Shown one piece after another: positions 35,364 through 46,185 of a DNA stretch of 64,000 nt. Where the stretch lies: the NCBI RefSeq assembly GCF_963675165.1, contig NC_087377.1, forward strand, positions 61,001 through 125,000. The letters are read 5' to 3'. The notes under the pieces are model-generated. The model was not told the origin of the DNA and did no database searches. It was given only the letters and a program-made list of their open reading frames with translations. Positions within the stretch are counted from its first letter, which is position 1. Each line of letters starts with the position of its first letter. This DNA is from Halichondria panicea (taxonomy: Eukaryota; Porifera; Demospongiae; Suberitida; Halichondriidae). The position numbers and the translations under genes are program-made.

Positions 35364-37740
35364 GCATGGCCAAGAGGCCACACTGGACCACGGAGGAGGT
35401 TCTACAAGACATCTTGAATGATGAGGAACCTGCAGAGGAGTGGGAAGAGGATATGGAAGAGGTAACAGCGGACAGGGATGAGCCAGTCATGCAGGGCAGT
35501 GACGAAGAATTTTCTGATTGGGATGAAGGTGGGGTCTAAAACTAAACTGAATACCGATATAATTTATTACAACGTACATGTAGAAATGGAGCCCCCGTCA
35601 ACAGACAGAAATCCTGCACAAGGTAAATTAAATTGTGACAGTGCCAATGAAAAGGGACCTTAACGCGGCAATAATTAAATTAAGCTATAGGCCAATTTAG
35701 TAGAAACAAAAAACATGGGCAAAAAATTTTTTTTCACAGGTGCTAACTTCAACCCTTCCTCTACCTACCTGTAAAAATTTGGGTCTCTACGAAGCTTTAA
35801 ACAGGTCAAGCGCGGACGTTGAAGAAACTCACCGAACGCTCATTTGAAATTTACTGTCTGCGTGAGGGGAAATTCCCTGGGAATTTCCCTATTATTGTTA
35901 ATTATTTTTAACAATAATTTATTAATAATTATAAGGTTAACAATTTGTACCAGCTATTGATAAATCCCTTCCTAGACGACACAAGTGACTACACAAGTGG
36001 TTCAAGCGACTCGTCACACGGTTTGTGCAATGTTATGAAGTACAATTACAATCAGTTAGACTACCACACAAAACTAATGTACAGCTAATTATTATTACCC
36101 TCATATTTATTTAGGCAATGAGCAACCTACCTGGAGGAGTGAATTGCACACCCTGACTATCAAGTCATTTGAGTCAGCAGTAGGACCAACAGTGGACATC
36201 TCAGAGAGGCCAGAAGAAGTGTTTCTGCTATTTTTTAACAATGGTCTGCAGGGACACATTGTGTGTGAGAGCAACAACTACGCTAGACATGTAATGGGAG
36301 AGGAGGCATACCGAACGTGGACTCAACTCACAGTTGAAGAGCTCCGGGCCTTCTTTGGATTCTCCATCCTCATGGGACTCAATCACCTGCCATCAATCAA
36401 TGACTATTGGAGCCGAGACAATCACTACCATGCACTATGCACCCATCACCGATGTAATCTCAAGGCAGAGATTCCGTGATATCTCCCGGTACCTGCACTT
36501 TGTGGACAACGACCATCTTGTTCCACAAGGTGATCCCTCGTACGATCGGTTAGGGAAGATCCGCCCCCTCATTGAGCACCTGGGTGAGAGGTTGGAAGCT
36601 TTGTACAACCCTACACAGAATGTAGCAGTGGACGAAGCAATGATTAAGTTTCAGGGGCAGTCTTCCCTAAAGCAATATATGCCTATGAAACCGATCAAAC
36701 GGGGGATCAAGGTATGGGTATTGGCATGCAGATAGTGCTAACGGCTATTTCCACAAATTTGACATATACACGGGGAAGCAAAAGAAGAGACAGGTTGGAC
36801 TTGGTGAGTATGTTGTCAAAACACTTACCGACGGGCTGAAGAAGAAAAATCACCACGTTTTCTTTGACAACTTTTTTATGAGCCCCAAACTTCTTAAAGA
36901 TATGGAGAAGGATGGGTGTGGTGTAGTTTACCACCAGGGCTGAAGAAACATGGTTTGAAGAAGAGGTACTATTGTGCGTGTGTGTGTATGTGTATGCTTT
37001 TGCGAGTGTGTGTATGTGTGTGTGTGTGTGGTGTGTGTGTGGTGTGTGTGTGTGTGTGTGTGTGGTATGTGGTGTGTGTGACTGTGCTAACTAACATTAT
37101 TTATCTCACCTTTGACAGAGGAGAATCCAAGATATTCCAGAAGGGACCACTGGTGGCATGTGCATGGCACAACAGCAAGGTGCTCACGGTCCTCTCAACG
37201 ACGTCGCAACCAGTAGCAACGAGATCCGTTCTCAGGCGTCAGAGAGACGGTTTAAGAATGCCTGTGAGTTGCCCTGATAGCATAATATTCTACAACAAGC
37301 ACATGGAAGGTGTGAACAGAGGGGACCAAATACGCGGATATTATTCCTGTCGAACAAGAAGTCGGAAGCTCTACAAGTATATATTTTATTTCCTATTTGA
37401 TGTTTCTATCATAATTATTTTACACACTAATTATACCTCCAAGCCGAATCAAAACGTAAAAGACTTCCGCCTCCAACTGGCCAAGGAGCTGATTGGCACG
37501 TACTATTCAAGGAGACTCCCAGGCCGCTCAAGTAGAGTCCAGCGCCCTCTTCAGCTCCAACACTTTCCTCTCAAAATGTGCCTGCAACCACCTGCAAAGA
37601 GATGTAAACGGGGATGGTGTGCGTTCTGCTGGAAGGACTCCAACAAGAGGACTGACAGATGTAACGAGTGTGGTGTCTGGCTTTGCCATGGTGGAAACCC
37701 AACATCAGACTGTTTCTATTTGTGGCATAAGAACTTGTAA
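35364..37740 (+). pseudogene. PiggyBac-like transposase gene, copy 1 (frameshifted)
   Basis: Exons 35364-35528 (ATG at 35366, MAKRPHWTTEEVLQ), 35584-35622, 35976-36020, 36115-36965 and 37119-37740. Exon four carries the DDE_Tnp_1_7 core: LRAFFGFSILMGLNHLPSI, RFRDISRYLHFVDND, QNVAVDEAMIKFQGQSS, KVWVLA/DSANGYFHKFD and NHHVFFDNFFMSPKLL. The last exon ends with the piggyBac cysteine-rich finger (CAFCWKD, CNECGVWLC, SDCFYLWHKN). Two four-base TGCA insertions (36431-36434, 36727-36730) and a third frame break near 36925-36935 disable it. An upstream exon ending SIHRQ at about 35253 may add to the N-terminus. The intron before the last exon is a long TG microsatellite. I did not find convincing terminal repeats; the whole locus is part of a larger duplicated block. 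Confidence 0.8.
36976..37082. repeat. (TG)n microsatellite in piggyBac intron
   Basis: Imperfect GTGTGT runs with GGTGTG interruptions. It fills most of the 153-bp intron between 36965 and 37119. Confidence 0.9.
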
Positions 37741-38518
37741 ATATTATAATTATTATCTTATTTACTGTTTATGATAATTATTATTTATTAGTACGGCTTC
37801 ATTATAGTCACATGATGTACGCTAATGATACACACTAATCATTATAATTATTTAAAGCAACAAAGCTACGCGTACATATATACGTACTGCATCGCTCGGT
37901 AGATTAATAATACACAGCCTATCACTCACCTTGTGACACGTACGTTTGGTTGACTGCTCCACCACCTGAGAATCACACGCATCTGTGATCCAGCAATACT
38001 CTGTACACACAAAGAAAGATGATGAAGGGTTCTTAGTACTACAAATTCTAGATACAATGAAAGCACCGCAGGTGCTGATGCCTCGGTGGAGATACCAAAG
38101 CTACATAACATAAAGCTACTAATAGCTACTAATAGCACATGATAAACAATTTAATTTTGCTGAGTTGGTAATGATCGACCATGATTGTTGTTAAAAACGA
38201 TTGATGCCCAAAAGTTCAAGTCTAAAGCTGCATTCAAGTAGCAGAGCCTTGCAGCTCTCTTCTCACTCTTGCAGCTACCAATAGCTAGCGTTCTATAGTG
38301 CAGAGCTAACTACTAAGTAGAGTAGCAACACTCGGTAAACAAGTTTGGCTACGTGTTCTTCTGAAAAGGCTGCAATGGCATTCCAAGTAAGCAAAACTAG
38401 GCATAACTCGAGAACGAAGCATTATTTGGCAAATCCACGAATTTAAATCCATGACTAGAAGCCTATAGAAACTCTTACTTGCACTTGATTCATCCTTGAG
38501 CAGCTGTAGCAGTCTACA

Positions 38519-38562
<44 letters not shown>

Positions 38563-39099
38563 CAGACACACTACCGTATACCTCGCTTGCGCATGCGCAC
38601 CGAGGCTATCTGCCATTCAGGCTGTATTATTTTATCAAAGTGTATCATAGGCCCTAAATAATACTCTAAATATCACTACAGTCAACATACAGCTTAGGAA
38701 GCTTGGTAGAGCTGGGCCACTGCAAGTGTTTCTTCGTTCACAGTCACACACGAGATCACATTTGTATATAAGCCACACCTAGTACATACAGTACCTGCAC
38801 ACAAAAAAGGTGAAGCAAAGCTTCTTAGGAGTTTAAACTCTACAGCTATGTGCTATAATTATACCAAGCACAATTAGTATTAGACTGTATGAAGCTTCTA
38901 GAGAATCGAAAAAGCCAAGTAACAAAGTGGAATTATACGCAACTACTACTTACCACTTGACAGAAGCAGATCACAGCCAAATTTTCGAGATAGTAAGCGA
39001 TTCGGGCATCATCTTGTAGATCTTTGACTGATCAACTTGAGCTGCAATAATTGATCGTGTATGTACAGTCTTGTAGCACTACTAAATACACACATTATC
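37741..39099. repeat. Duplicated non-coding block (copy 1), with possible minus-strand exon
   Basis: Collinear with 47782-49109. A minus-strand stretch (about 38008-37932) ends at a GTGAGTGAT donor and is open, and 39042-38955 has an acceptor and GTAAGT donor, but neither gives a recognisable protein. The AT-rich remainder has no gene that I can support. Confidence 0.7.
38517..38572. repeat. (ACGC)n/(AC)n microsatellite
   Basis: About eight ACGC units, then AC units. The paralogous site at 48549-48581 has only about three ACGC units, so the tract changed length after duplication. It is followed at both sites by TTGCGCATGCGCA, with the palindrome TGCGCATGCGCA. Confidence 0.9.
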
Positions 39100-39100
39100 T
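39031..39100 (-). repeat. Inverted fragment of module F
   Basis: The reverse complement matches 2889-2958 (AGATAATGTGTGTATTTAGT … GCAGCTCAAGTTGAT). The same inverted fragment is in the paralogous block at 49041-49111. Confidence 0.85.
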
Positions 39101-39249
39101 CGCGCTGTTTCTGCAACACAGTGGAAAGCTCGCGATGTTTTTATAACACAGCGGAAGGCTGCACAAAATCAAGTCAATCAATAAAACATGACCAAATAAA
39201 CAACTACAATGCTCCACAAGGCTTCCTAGCCTAACATTCCTGCAAACAT

Positions 39250-39420
39250 GCAAGCTACAAGCAAGCAAAGAAACTCACCTCTTCCAGCAAGACACTGAGC
39301 TTCTTCTTCAAACGGGTCAGGTGGCATATCCGGCCTTCAAACTTCAAAGGAACTGAGCTTCTGGAATTAACTGGATCTGAGAATATTTCAGGCCATTGAC
39401 GTCAGAGTCTCAGTTTCAGA
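39250..39420 (-). pseudogene. Exon fragment DPFEEEAQCLAGR (copy 1)
   Basis: Read on the minus strand, PDPFEEEAQCLAGR ends at a GTGAGTTT donor (about 39282). Paralogous exons lie at 49292 and 55180 and a diverged one at 24060 (LVEEEAKCVAGR). Copies two and three have an extra CAGGTGCC that gives a fuller exon start (VPDMPPDPFEEE). The family is unknown; the DPF motif would suit an AP-2-binding linker. Confidence 0.3.
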
Positions 39421-39423
39421 GCT

Positions 39424-39590
39424 GGAGGTAAAGCCTTTGAAGTGATCCTTTGACGAGGCCTTGAATTCCAATTCTGGGTCTTCTCTTGCTCCACTTGAAG
39501 GAAAGGCTCTTGTCCCTCAACTCTCGATCAGAGGCAAAGGACAGGGCAAGGAGGAACACATCATCTCCTTCGCTGACTTCCTGACAGTGT
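39424..39590 (-). pseudogene. Unnamed-domain exon (copy 1), 20-bp deletion
   Basis: An acceptor (CACTGTCAG) opens EVSEGDDVFLLALSFASDRE and LRDKSLSFKWSKRRPR. The same domain is seen intact at 57424-57648 (FASKRELKDKNLTFKWTREA). A 20-bp deletion at about 39474, absent from copy 2 (49495-49514), puts the rest out of frame. Downstream it is fused to the start of the death-domain exon (SSSETE) by loss of an intron and neighbouring exon sequence. Confidence 0.55.
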
Positions 39591-39656
39591 AACGTGGGGT
39601 AATGGATGTTAGTAGATACTCTTGCACACATGCATAATTATAACAAAATTACTCAC

Positions 39657-39939
39657 TTCTGCAAACCAGCATTCTTGGTGATCGAGGACTGAGAGAGATT
39701 TCACTGGTGCATGTATATAGCTCCATTAGTATGAGGACCTCGTGTACATCACTGGATATCTGCTTAGTAATGGATGAAATGTATGTCACAGAATACGAGC
39801 AATCAGACAGAGCCTTGGTGACAGCAATCTCTTGTTTGGTGAGGTAGACGTCAGCATCATTGTTCACTGCCAGTCTCTTCAGAGCTAGCTTGCGTCCATT
39901 ACTGGCTCTGACCACAAAGACGACATGCAGCAAAGCCAC
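39657..39939 (-). pseudogene. NAK/AAK1-like kinase N-lobe exon (copy 1), frameshifted
   Basis: The exon encodes the start of a protein kinase domain: [20 protein letters not shown] (β2-β3 with the ATP-binding lysine in ALKRL), TKQEIAVTKALSDCS (αC with the conserved Glu) and EVLILMELY (hinge). These match the NAK family (AAK1, BMP2K, GAK), which phosphorylates AP-2 adaptors. The acceptor follows a long CA tract at 39940. The glycine-rich loop would read GGFAAVVFVV only if one base (39925) is removed; as it stands the loop frame is broken, and the copy at 49967 has the same extra base. A donor at 39704 (GTGAAA) would phase-match the kinase exon at 57909, but that exon lies upstream on this strand. 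Confidence 0.65.
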
Positions 39940-39942
39940 CTA

Positions 39943-39964
39943 GTGTGTGTGTGTGTGCGTGGGC

Positions 39965-40013
<49 letters not shown>

Positions 40014-40078
40014 TGTAGGTACTGTACAGTGGATTGCGCTTGCAACAGAATTTCACAATATGAAGATTATCGTTAATT

Positions 40079-40125
<47 letters not shown>
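39943..40125. repeat. Two (TG)n microsatellites
   Basis: 39943-40006 and 40081-40125, separated by about 75 bp of unique DNA. Read on the minus strand, the first is the tract in front of the kinase-exon acceptor. The copy at 49985-50037 is much shorter. Confidence 0.95.
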
Positions 40126-40126
<1 letters not shown>

Positions 40127-40734
40127 GGGGGGGATGGTGTGGGAGGATAATGGCTGACAATACTTATATAGGACGGCTAGTACATTTTGTAAAAGAGCCG
40201 ACTTGGCGTTTATTAATTTGGCATCTCAGGCGTGTTTACTACAGCAATGAGGTTGTATCCTAAACAGGTTATGAGAAGTCTCACCCAGGTAAGGCTATAT
40301 GCAAGGCCAGGTCTAATCCCCTAGTCAGTGTGAGGACAACACTTCAAGAGTCAAATTAGAGTCAAATTGCCCGTACCTCCCGTGGGGAGGGGGGGGCAAC
40401 ACATTGAGAGGCATTATCACCTGATCATGATTATACAGTACAGGTAGTTGTCACCTGAGCTGAAACGGTACTAGACACTGGAGTGACACCAGAGTCACAC
40501 AATTCGTTGAGGTGTCCCTGTACCGAGGGGATAGCAGCAAACACAGAGGTCAAAGTGCACAGAATTGCAGGAGAGTTTGTAGCCATTTCAGCTTGTTGAG
40601 ATTCAGTAGCAGTAAGCTGTGCAAATTAATGATAGGCTTTCCAATAACTAAAGAATTGCATGGACAATCTCAACTATACATAAAACTCCCACTGAAAATT
40701 AATAAGTCATCAATTATTATTGTCTAGTCATATT
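40126..40734. other. No gene recognised
   Basis: Unique-looking DNA between the kinase fragment and module F. Only short open frames; no splice-bounded coding exon found. Confidence 0.4.
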
Positions 40735-41897
40735 AAAGGTAGCGCTCACCTTTCCCCTGAGTTAGAGTGTTGGTCCATTGTGTCCAGTGCACCGTGCTAG
40801 CTAGTAGGACCACTCCAATGGATGTGCTCTCAGAGTATTAGAACTGTAATGAATGCACCACATGGCCAGTGGGTAAAGATCGTCAAACCATTAGACAAAA
40901 ATAATATGTTTCATTTTGTAGATTAAATTTTGATAAACCTTTACCAGACACGCTCACACACAAGATGGAGCTGGATATCTGGTGGATACTCCTCCAAAAG
41001 ACCAGCAGCAATGGATCACGAGGAAAAGAGCATCGCAGCGAGTACAAGTGAGTGGCTAGTCATGATCAAAAGTGGACCACCTAGTATAGTGTATAGGCTG
41101 CTTTAGATGACTGGCATTCAATATCTGCTAATAGATATCATTACTAGTGATCAAACTATACAGCCTCTGTGACAAATGCATCCATTGCTACACATTTGTT
41201 GATCCGTTACTTCATTGCGTACAGTGATGGAGAGCACGAGAGGGGCGGAGTCAGTGACAAGTTGCTATGACAACATATGATGGAGGAGTTACAAGGTGAC
41301 ACTGTGGAGTTTGTGTACAACCCATTGGACGTCTTGGACTCCAGATAAAGGAACACAATTAAGAAATAGTGAGTACTGCCGCGTGCAGAGTGTGACTCTT
41401 TCCCCCACCAAAACTGTGATCTGAGCATATCATGTGATAGGCCTTGTCTAGAGCTACAGAATGCATCTCTTAGTTTTGATATTGATTGCTTTTTAGTGAA
41501 GTTATGACCTCCTGAAAGTTGCTTAAATAATACATTTTATGGGGAAAGCGTTGTGTTAAATCAGGCCTAAGTTTGAGAGCCCTATAACTTGTGTCAGTCT
41601 CCAAGATAATGTGTGTAATTAGTAGTGCTACAAGACTGTACATACACTATCAATTATTGCAGCTCAAGTTGATTTGAAGAAATAAAAATGTTTAAGATAA
41701 TAATTGTTATGGTGGAATTATCTACTAGTGAGTGAGTGGTCTGATTGTTCTCTCACTTGTTAGATTCGTGAGGGTCAGTTGTTCACTCTGTTGGATGCTG
41801 ATGATGATCCACCCATTGGACGTCAGATAAAAATACAGTCGACCTAAGGAACAGTGAGTACTGCCGCGTGCAGAGTGTGACTCTTTCCCTAACCAAA
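40735..41897 (+). repeat. Module F, copy 3
   Basis: Collinear with 1970-3175. A 55-bp deletion (junction at 40970/40971, removing 2198-2252 of copy 1) destroys the first exon's frame, and the second exon is interrupted by TAA after IGRQIKIQST. Both small exons are therefore dead here. Confidence 0.9.
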
Positions 41898-42172
41898 CGT
41901 TTTGTAGTTTGTGCTTTTTGCGCTGTACTCCCCCCTTGCATGTGTGACTGTTTTTTGTAGTTTGTGCTTTTTGCGCTGTACTCCCCCCTTGCATGTGTGA
42001 CTGTTTTTTGTAGTTTGTGCTTTTTGCGCTGTACTCCCCCCTTGCATGTGTGACTGTATTTTGTAGTTTGTGCTTTTTGCGCTGTACTCCCCCCTTGCAT
42101 GTGTGACTGTGTTTTGTAGTTTGTATGGTTTTTGCGCTGTACTCCCCTCTTGCATGTGTGACGGTGTTTAGT
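41898..42172. repeat. Satellite B block, 5 units
   Basis: 53-bp units joined directly to the module F donor context (TTTCCCTAACCAAACG), the same junction as at 28144. Confidence 0.93.
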
Positions 42173-43091
42173 CACTAGCAATAGTTTTACGTTCCCGTGA
42201 GTGGGTTCAATTCACTAGCAATAGTTTTGCGTTCCCATGAGTGGGTTCAATTCACTAGCAATAGTTTTGCGTTCCCGTGAGTGGGTTCAATTCACTAGCA
42301 ATAGTTTTAAGTTGCCGTGAGTGCATGGGTTCAATTCACTAGCAATAGTTTTACGTTCCCGTGAGTGGATTCAATTCACTAGCAATAGTTTTACGTTCCC
42401 TTGAGTGGGTTCAATTCACTAGCAATAGTTTTGCGTTCCCGTGAGTGGGTTCAATTCACTAGCAATAGTTTTGCATTCCCGTGAGTGGGTTCAATTCACT
42501 AGCAATAGTTTTAAGTTGCCGTGAGTGCATGGGTTCAATTCACTAGCAATAGTTTTACGTTCCCGTGAGTGGGTTCAATTCACTAGCAATAGTTTTGTGT
42601 TCCCGTGAGTGGGTTCAATTCACTAGCAATAGTTTTACGTTCCCTTGAGTGGATTCAATTCACTAGCAATAGTTTTGCGTTCCCGTGAGTGGGTTCAATT
42701 CACTAGCAATAGTTTTGCGTTCCCGTGAGTGGGTTCAATTCACTAGCAATAGTTTTAAGTTGCCGTGAGTGCATGGGTTCAATTCACTAGCAATAGTTTT
42801 GCGTTCCCGTGAGTGGGTTCAATTCACAATCCACTAGCAATAGTTTTACGTTCCCGTGAGTGGGTTCAATTCACTAGCAATAGTTTTACGTTGCCGTGAG
42901 TGGGTTCAATTCACTAGCAATAGTTTTACGTTCCCGTGAGTGCATGGGTTCAATTCACTAGCAATAGTTTTACGTTCCCGTGAGTGGGTTCAATTCACTA
43001 GCAATAGTTTTACGTTCCCGTGAGTGGGTTCAATTCACTAGCAATAGTTTTGCGTTCCCGTGAGTGGGTTCAATTCACTAACAATAGTTTT
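42173..43091. repeat. Satellite A array 3, 40-bp unit (about 22 copies)
   Basis: Includes the GTGAGTGCATGGGTTCAATT long variant at roughly 240-bp spacing (42318, 42528, 42768, 42928), a subfamily shared with the left part of array 2. Confidence 0.96.
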
Positions 43092-43272
43092 GGTTTTTGC
43101 GCTGTACTCCCCCTTGCATGTGTGACTGTTTTTTGTAGTTTGTGCTTTTTGCGCTGTGCTCCTCCCTTGCATGTGTGACTGTGTTTTGTAGTTTGTGCTT
43201 TTTGCGCTGTACTCCTCCCTTGCATGTGTGACTGTGTTTTGTAGTTTGTGCTTTTTGCGCTGTACTCTCCCC
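43092..43272. repeat. Satellite B cap of array 3
   Basis: Roughly 3.5 units. It runs straight into an (AC)n tract at 43275-43297 and then a possible plus-strand exon (VKEPPSQRQRYFHSHDE, 43299-43349) ended by GTACGC. The C region is missing. Confidence 0.9.
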
Positions 43273-43797
43273 ACACTCACACACACACACACACACAGTG
43301 AAGGAGCCTCCATCACAACGCCAGCGATATTTCCATAGTCATGATGAGGTACGCTAGGGGGTGTGGTCTCAGCTTGTGTGTGGGTGTGTGTGTAACTGTA
43401 CATTATGCTGCATGTGAAATTGTCGTGTACTATAATTATATAAATACGACCACTTTCCCTCATCCCCCATTTCTCTGTAGACACGCTGTTTCTTATAATC
43501 ATGGACACTGATGGGATAAGTTGAAGATAATTATTGTCAAGAAAGTAAACACAAGCCCGGCCCGTTACCAAGGAAACATGACAACATTGATCATCATTGA
43601 ACATTTTTAGCCTATGCAGTCATAAAAATTAATATTGTTGTATTTTTTAATTTCTATTGCTAAAAATTAATTATGACCAAGAGTGCATGCGCTCTTGTTA
43701 TGACATAATAATAATTATTACAATAAAAGTGGTAAAGATCATTAACTATATAAGTAAGAATTATGTGTATTTTATAAACCTTACAGTCTCCATGAGA
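43273..43797. other. AC microsatellite and AT-rich DNA
   Basis: No supported gene apart from the small possible exon noted at 43299-43349. From about 43620 the sequence is shared with 50075 onward and marks the left edge of a ~6.45-kb tandem duplication. Confidence 0.4.
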
Positions 43798-43860
43798 ACC
43801 CGTGTCCTCTCACGAGATCTGATCTACTAGCCACACCCTTAACCACTAGGCCACACCCAT
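43798..43860 (-). ncRNA. tRNA-like remnant, probable SINE (copy 1)
   Basis: Read on the minus strand: TGGCCTAGTGGTTAAGGGTG, a good pol III box A, then 40-50 nt later GGGTTCTCATGG, a degenerate box B. It does not fold as a full tRNA. A tRNA-derived SINE head is the best explanation. Copy two is at 50251-50313. Confidence 0.4.
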
Positions 43861-44141
43861 TCTTCACCAATCTGTGTATTATCAGGAGCTCATAAATAAG
43901 TTTAATTTTGATGACGGCTCTCTTCTGATACTACACAGTTACAATACATTTATCATTGATAACATAGCTGGCATGTGCAATTGTGTGGACAGACATTGAC
44001 TCAACAAAGCATTCACATCAGGTATAATTATGGTGGATAGAGTGCTAGTAGTCACCACACAAACACTTATAATTGATAAAGAACAAATTAATTAAAAAAT
44101 AAATGCCATCAGTCACAGTTTATAATGGCTAGAGGATATTG

Positions 44142-44327
44142 TCAGGCTAGAGTCACTTGCAGTCTTCCCTTGAGGTCCTCAGCAATGTCAGCTCTACTGA
44201 TAACGGGAGACTCTAGAGCTGTTAACAAGTCCTCCAGTTGTGGACCACCTTGCAACCACTCTACGAGCATGTGTGTGAAACACTTGGTGACACTGTTGGG
44301 TCTTCTGGCATTCTCCTCAGCTATCAC
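44142..44327 (-). pseudogene. Death-domain C-terminal-half exon (copy 1)
   Basis: An acceptor (…CACTGCAG) at 44328 opens VIAEENARRPNSVTKCF, HMLVEWLQGGPQLEDLLTAL and ESPVISRADIAEDLKG, stopping at 44142. It is paralogous to the last exon of the gene at 55784 (CFTKLLEQWLTGS, HALKSPVISRGDIAQQ). Helices 4-6 of a death domain are visible; the exon with helices 1-3 is not found upstream, so this is an orphan. The frame is intact. A near-identical copy is at 50588-50773. Confidence 0.55.
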
Positions 44328-44481
44328 CTGCAGTGTACATTGTTATTATAATGACATCATTCTGCACTATCCAAGTTCTACGGTATATCGGCTGAAATTA
44401 TGAATCATGTCAAGTTAATGAATTCAGTGGCCAACCAATTGCAACACAGCCACCCATACAACTAAAGAAACAAAACTACAA

Positions 44482-44702
44482 CAGGGTTTCATACAGAGGG
44501 GGGGGGCCCTGGGATTTCCCACCCCCAGCCAAAATATCCCCCCCTTGAAATCTGAATATTAATGATGTCATAATAAAAATGTATATCCTTAAAAATGTCT
44601 ACAATCTCGTGAAATTAATTTTATGCACACAAAAAACCATGCACCTCAGATAACCATTCCTCAACAATTTTTCCGGGAAAGGACCCCCAGACCCCCCTCT
44701 AG
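44482..44702. mobile_element. hAT-like MITE, one end only (copy 1)
   Basis: Begins CAGGGTTTCATACAGAGG, the same terminus as the 305-bp element, followed by a poly-G run. No matching CTGTATGAAACCCTG right end was found before E-module DNA begins at about 44703, so it is truncated. Copy two starts at 50942. Confidence 0.5.
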
Positions 44703-45690
44703 ACCAAGGAACAAGTACAGCAGCCATTCAGTGTTAGGTAGTGCCAGACCATCAAACCATCGCCTTGTCCATCAATATATACACGACCATCAACCTACAC
44801 AGAGAGCATAATTATGAGAGACTTGCCACACAACATAGCTAGCTACTCATTTGTGTGTATGCTGTTACAGTGGCTCCTCCACACACAATCAACCTACACA
44901 GAGAGTATGAGAGACACTATACACAATGGAGCTACTTATCTTTTGATGTGAAGAGACATCGACCTACACACCAAAGAAGCCAGCCATACTTACTTATCTT
45001 TACTTATCTTTGATGTCTCCACACAAAACAGTCAAGAGCACTAATAAATGATAGTAGTGGGCGTTGAGATCTGAGCCCCTCCCCCACATCTCCAGTCAAG
45101 CCCCACCCCCTTCAGTACCTACATTATACAGTGATGAGGTTAGTAATCCTCCCTGGGTCCCAGAGCAGCATGGCTTGTTTGTACCTGGGGGAGAGAGGAG
45201 ACAAAAGCAGTGAGAGAATGAAACACTAGTACAGTATCTAGTAGGAGGAGCTGTGTGTGTGCATTGTGGCTGCAAGAGAACAAGCAAATGCATGGTTACA
45301 TTGAGAGCGCAGTTCAAACAAAACCATCCACTCCACACAATACAATACCAGCCAATCACCACCACAGCTGACAACCATCAGCCTAGTATTATCAATACAC
45401 ACACAATACATAATATTATAACACCAGACAACAAAATTACACCCATAGCTGTTTGTGCTGTGCAAATCAATTCAACAGTGAAGACCACCAATTAATTCAG
45501 ATCATTATTATCATCATAATACCAGACCAGGAATGAATGCACTCCTGACCAGACAAATCATTATAATTAAATCACACATCATCACCAAACCAGACTATGC
45601 AACAAAATTTCGCAACCACAACAACCAATCAAATCATCCACAGAAGGACCACCACCAGTAGTTTCCTTGCACAATATTTGGTTGCCAAAA
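44703..45690. repeat. E module, copy 5
   Basis: Starts at AGTACAGCAGCCATTCAGTG. It lacks a GAGAAGAGATGAGAAATTCC segment seen in other copies (45463). Uninterrupted at the ~6-kb element site (about 45618). Its terminal-exon fragment is at 45124-45184, minus strand. Confidence 0.9.
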
Positions 45691-46185
45691 ATTAATGATG
45701 ATCACCTTTGAGAAAAAATCACACACAAAACAAACACCAAATTGCAAAACTTTTCTAAAAATTAAATTCTACACTATTTTTTACCCCTGGGAACAGCTGT
45801 TGTCTGCTAGACTCTTCCAGGGCTTACTGTGGAAAGCCCTTCTTGTTCACTCACTTTCTGGTCCCTTTTCTTACCATTGAATTTACTGTACAAAAATACT
45901 CCCACTCACTACTTTCAATCTGACATCTCTACCTTACCAATAGGCTTCAGCTGCAGCTTCTCTTGGCTGCTAAAGAATCTGGGTGGGGTTGCTGCTGGAC
46001 TGAAGCTAGGACGCCTTCTAATTCTATCCACCGTCAAGGTACCCATATAAAGTAAAAAGCTTATATCATACAGAAATTTTTTTGATACAGACACTTGAAT
46101 ACTACTGTTGTTTTTATACCACCCAACAAACACAAAATATTTATAACATGAACAAACATTTTTTAATAATAATATAGAGCTGCAG

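Noticed and set aside
36916..37118. Long frame through the TG repeat joining two piggyBac exons
   Set aside because: The TG run is intronic: GTACTA donor at 36966 and TTTGACAG acceptor at 37118 join KKR to GESKIFQ in the expected frame.
38306..38569. Minus-strand frame through the ACGC repeat (CVRACVRACR…)
   Set aside because: Microsatellite translation; the paralogue at 48339 has a different repeat length and frame context.
43798..43860. Functional tRNA gene
   Set aside because: Box A is good but box B is degenerate and the acceptor and anticodon stems do not pair; a SINE remnant is more likely.
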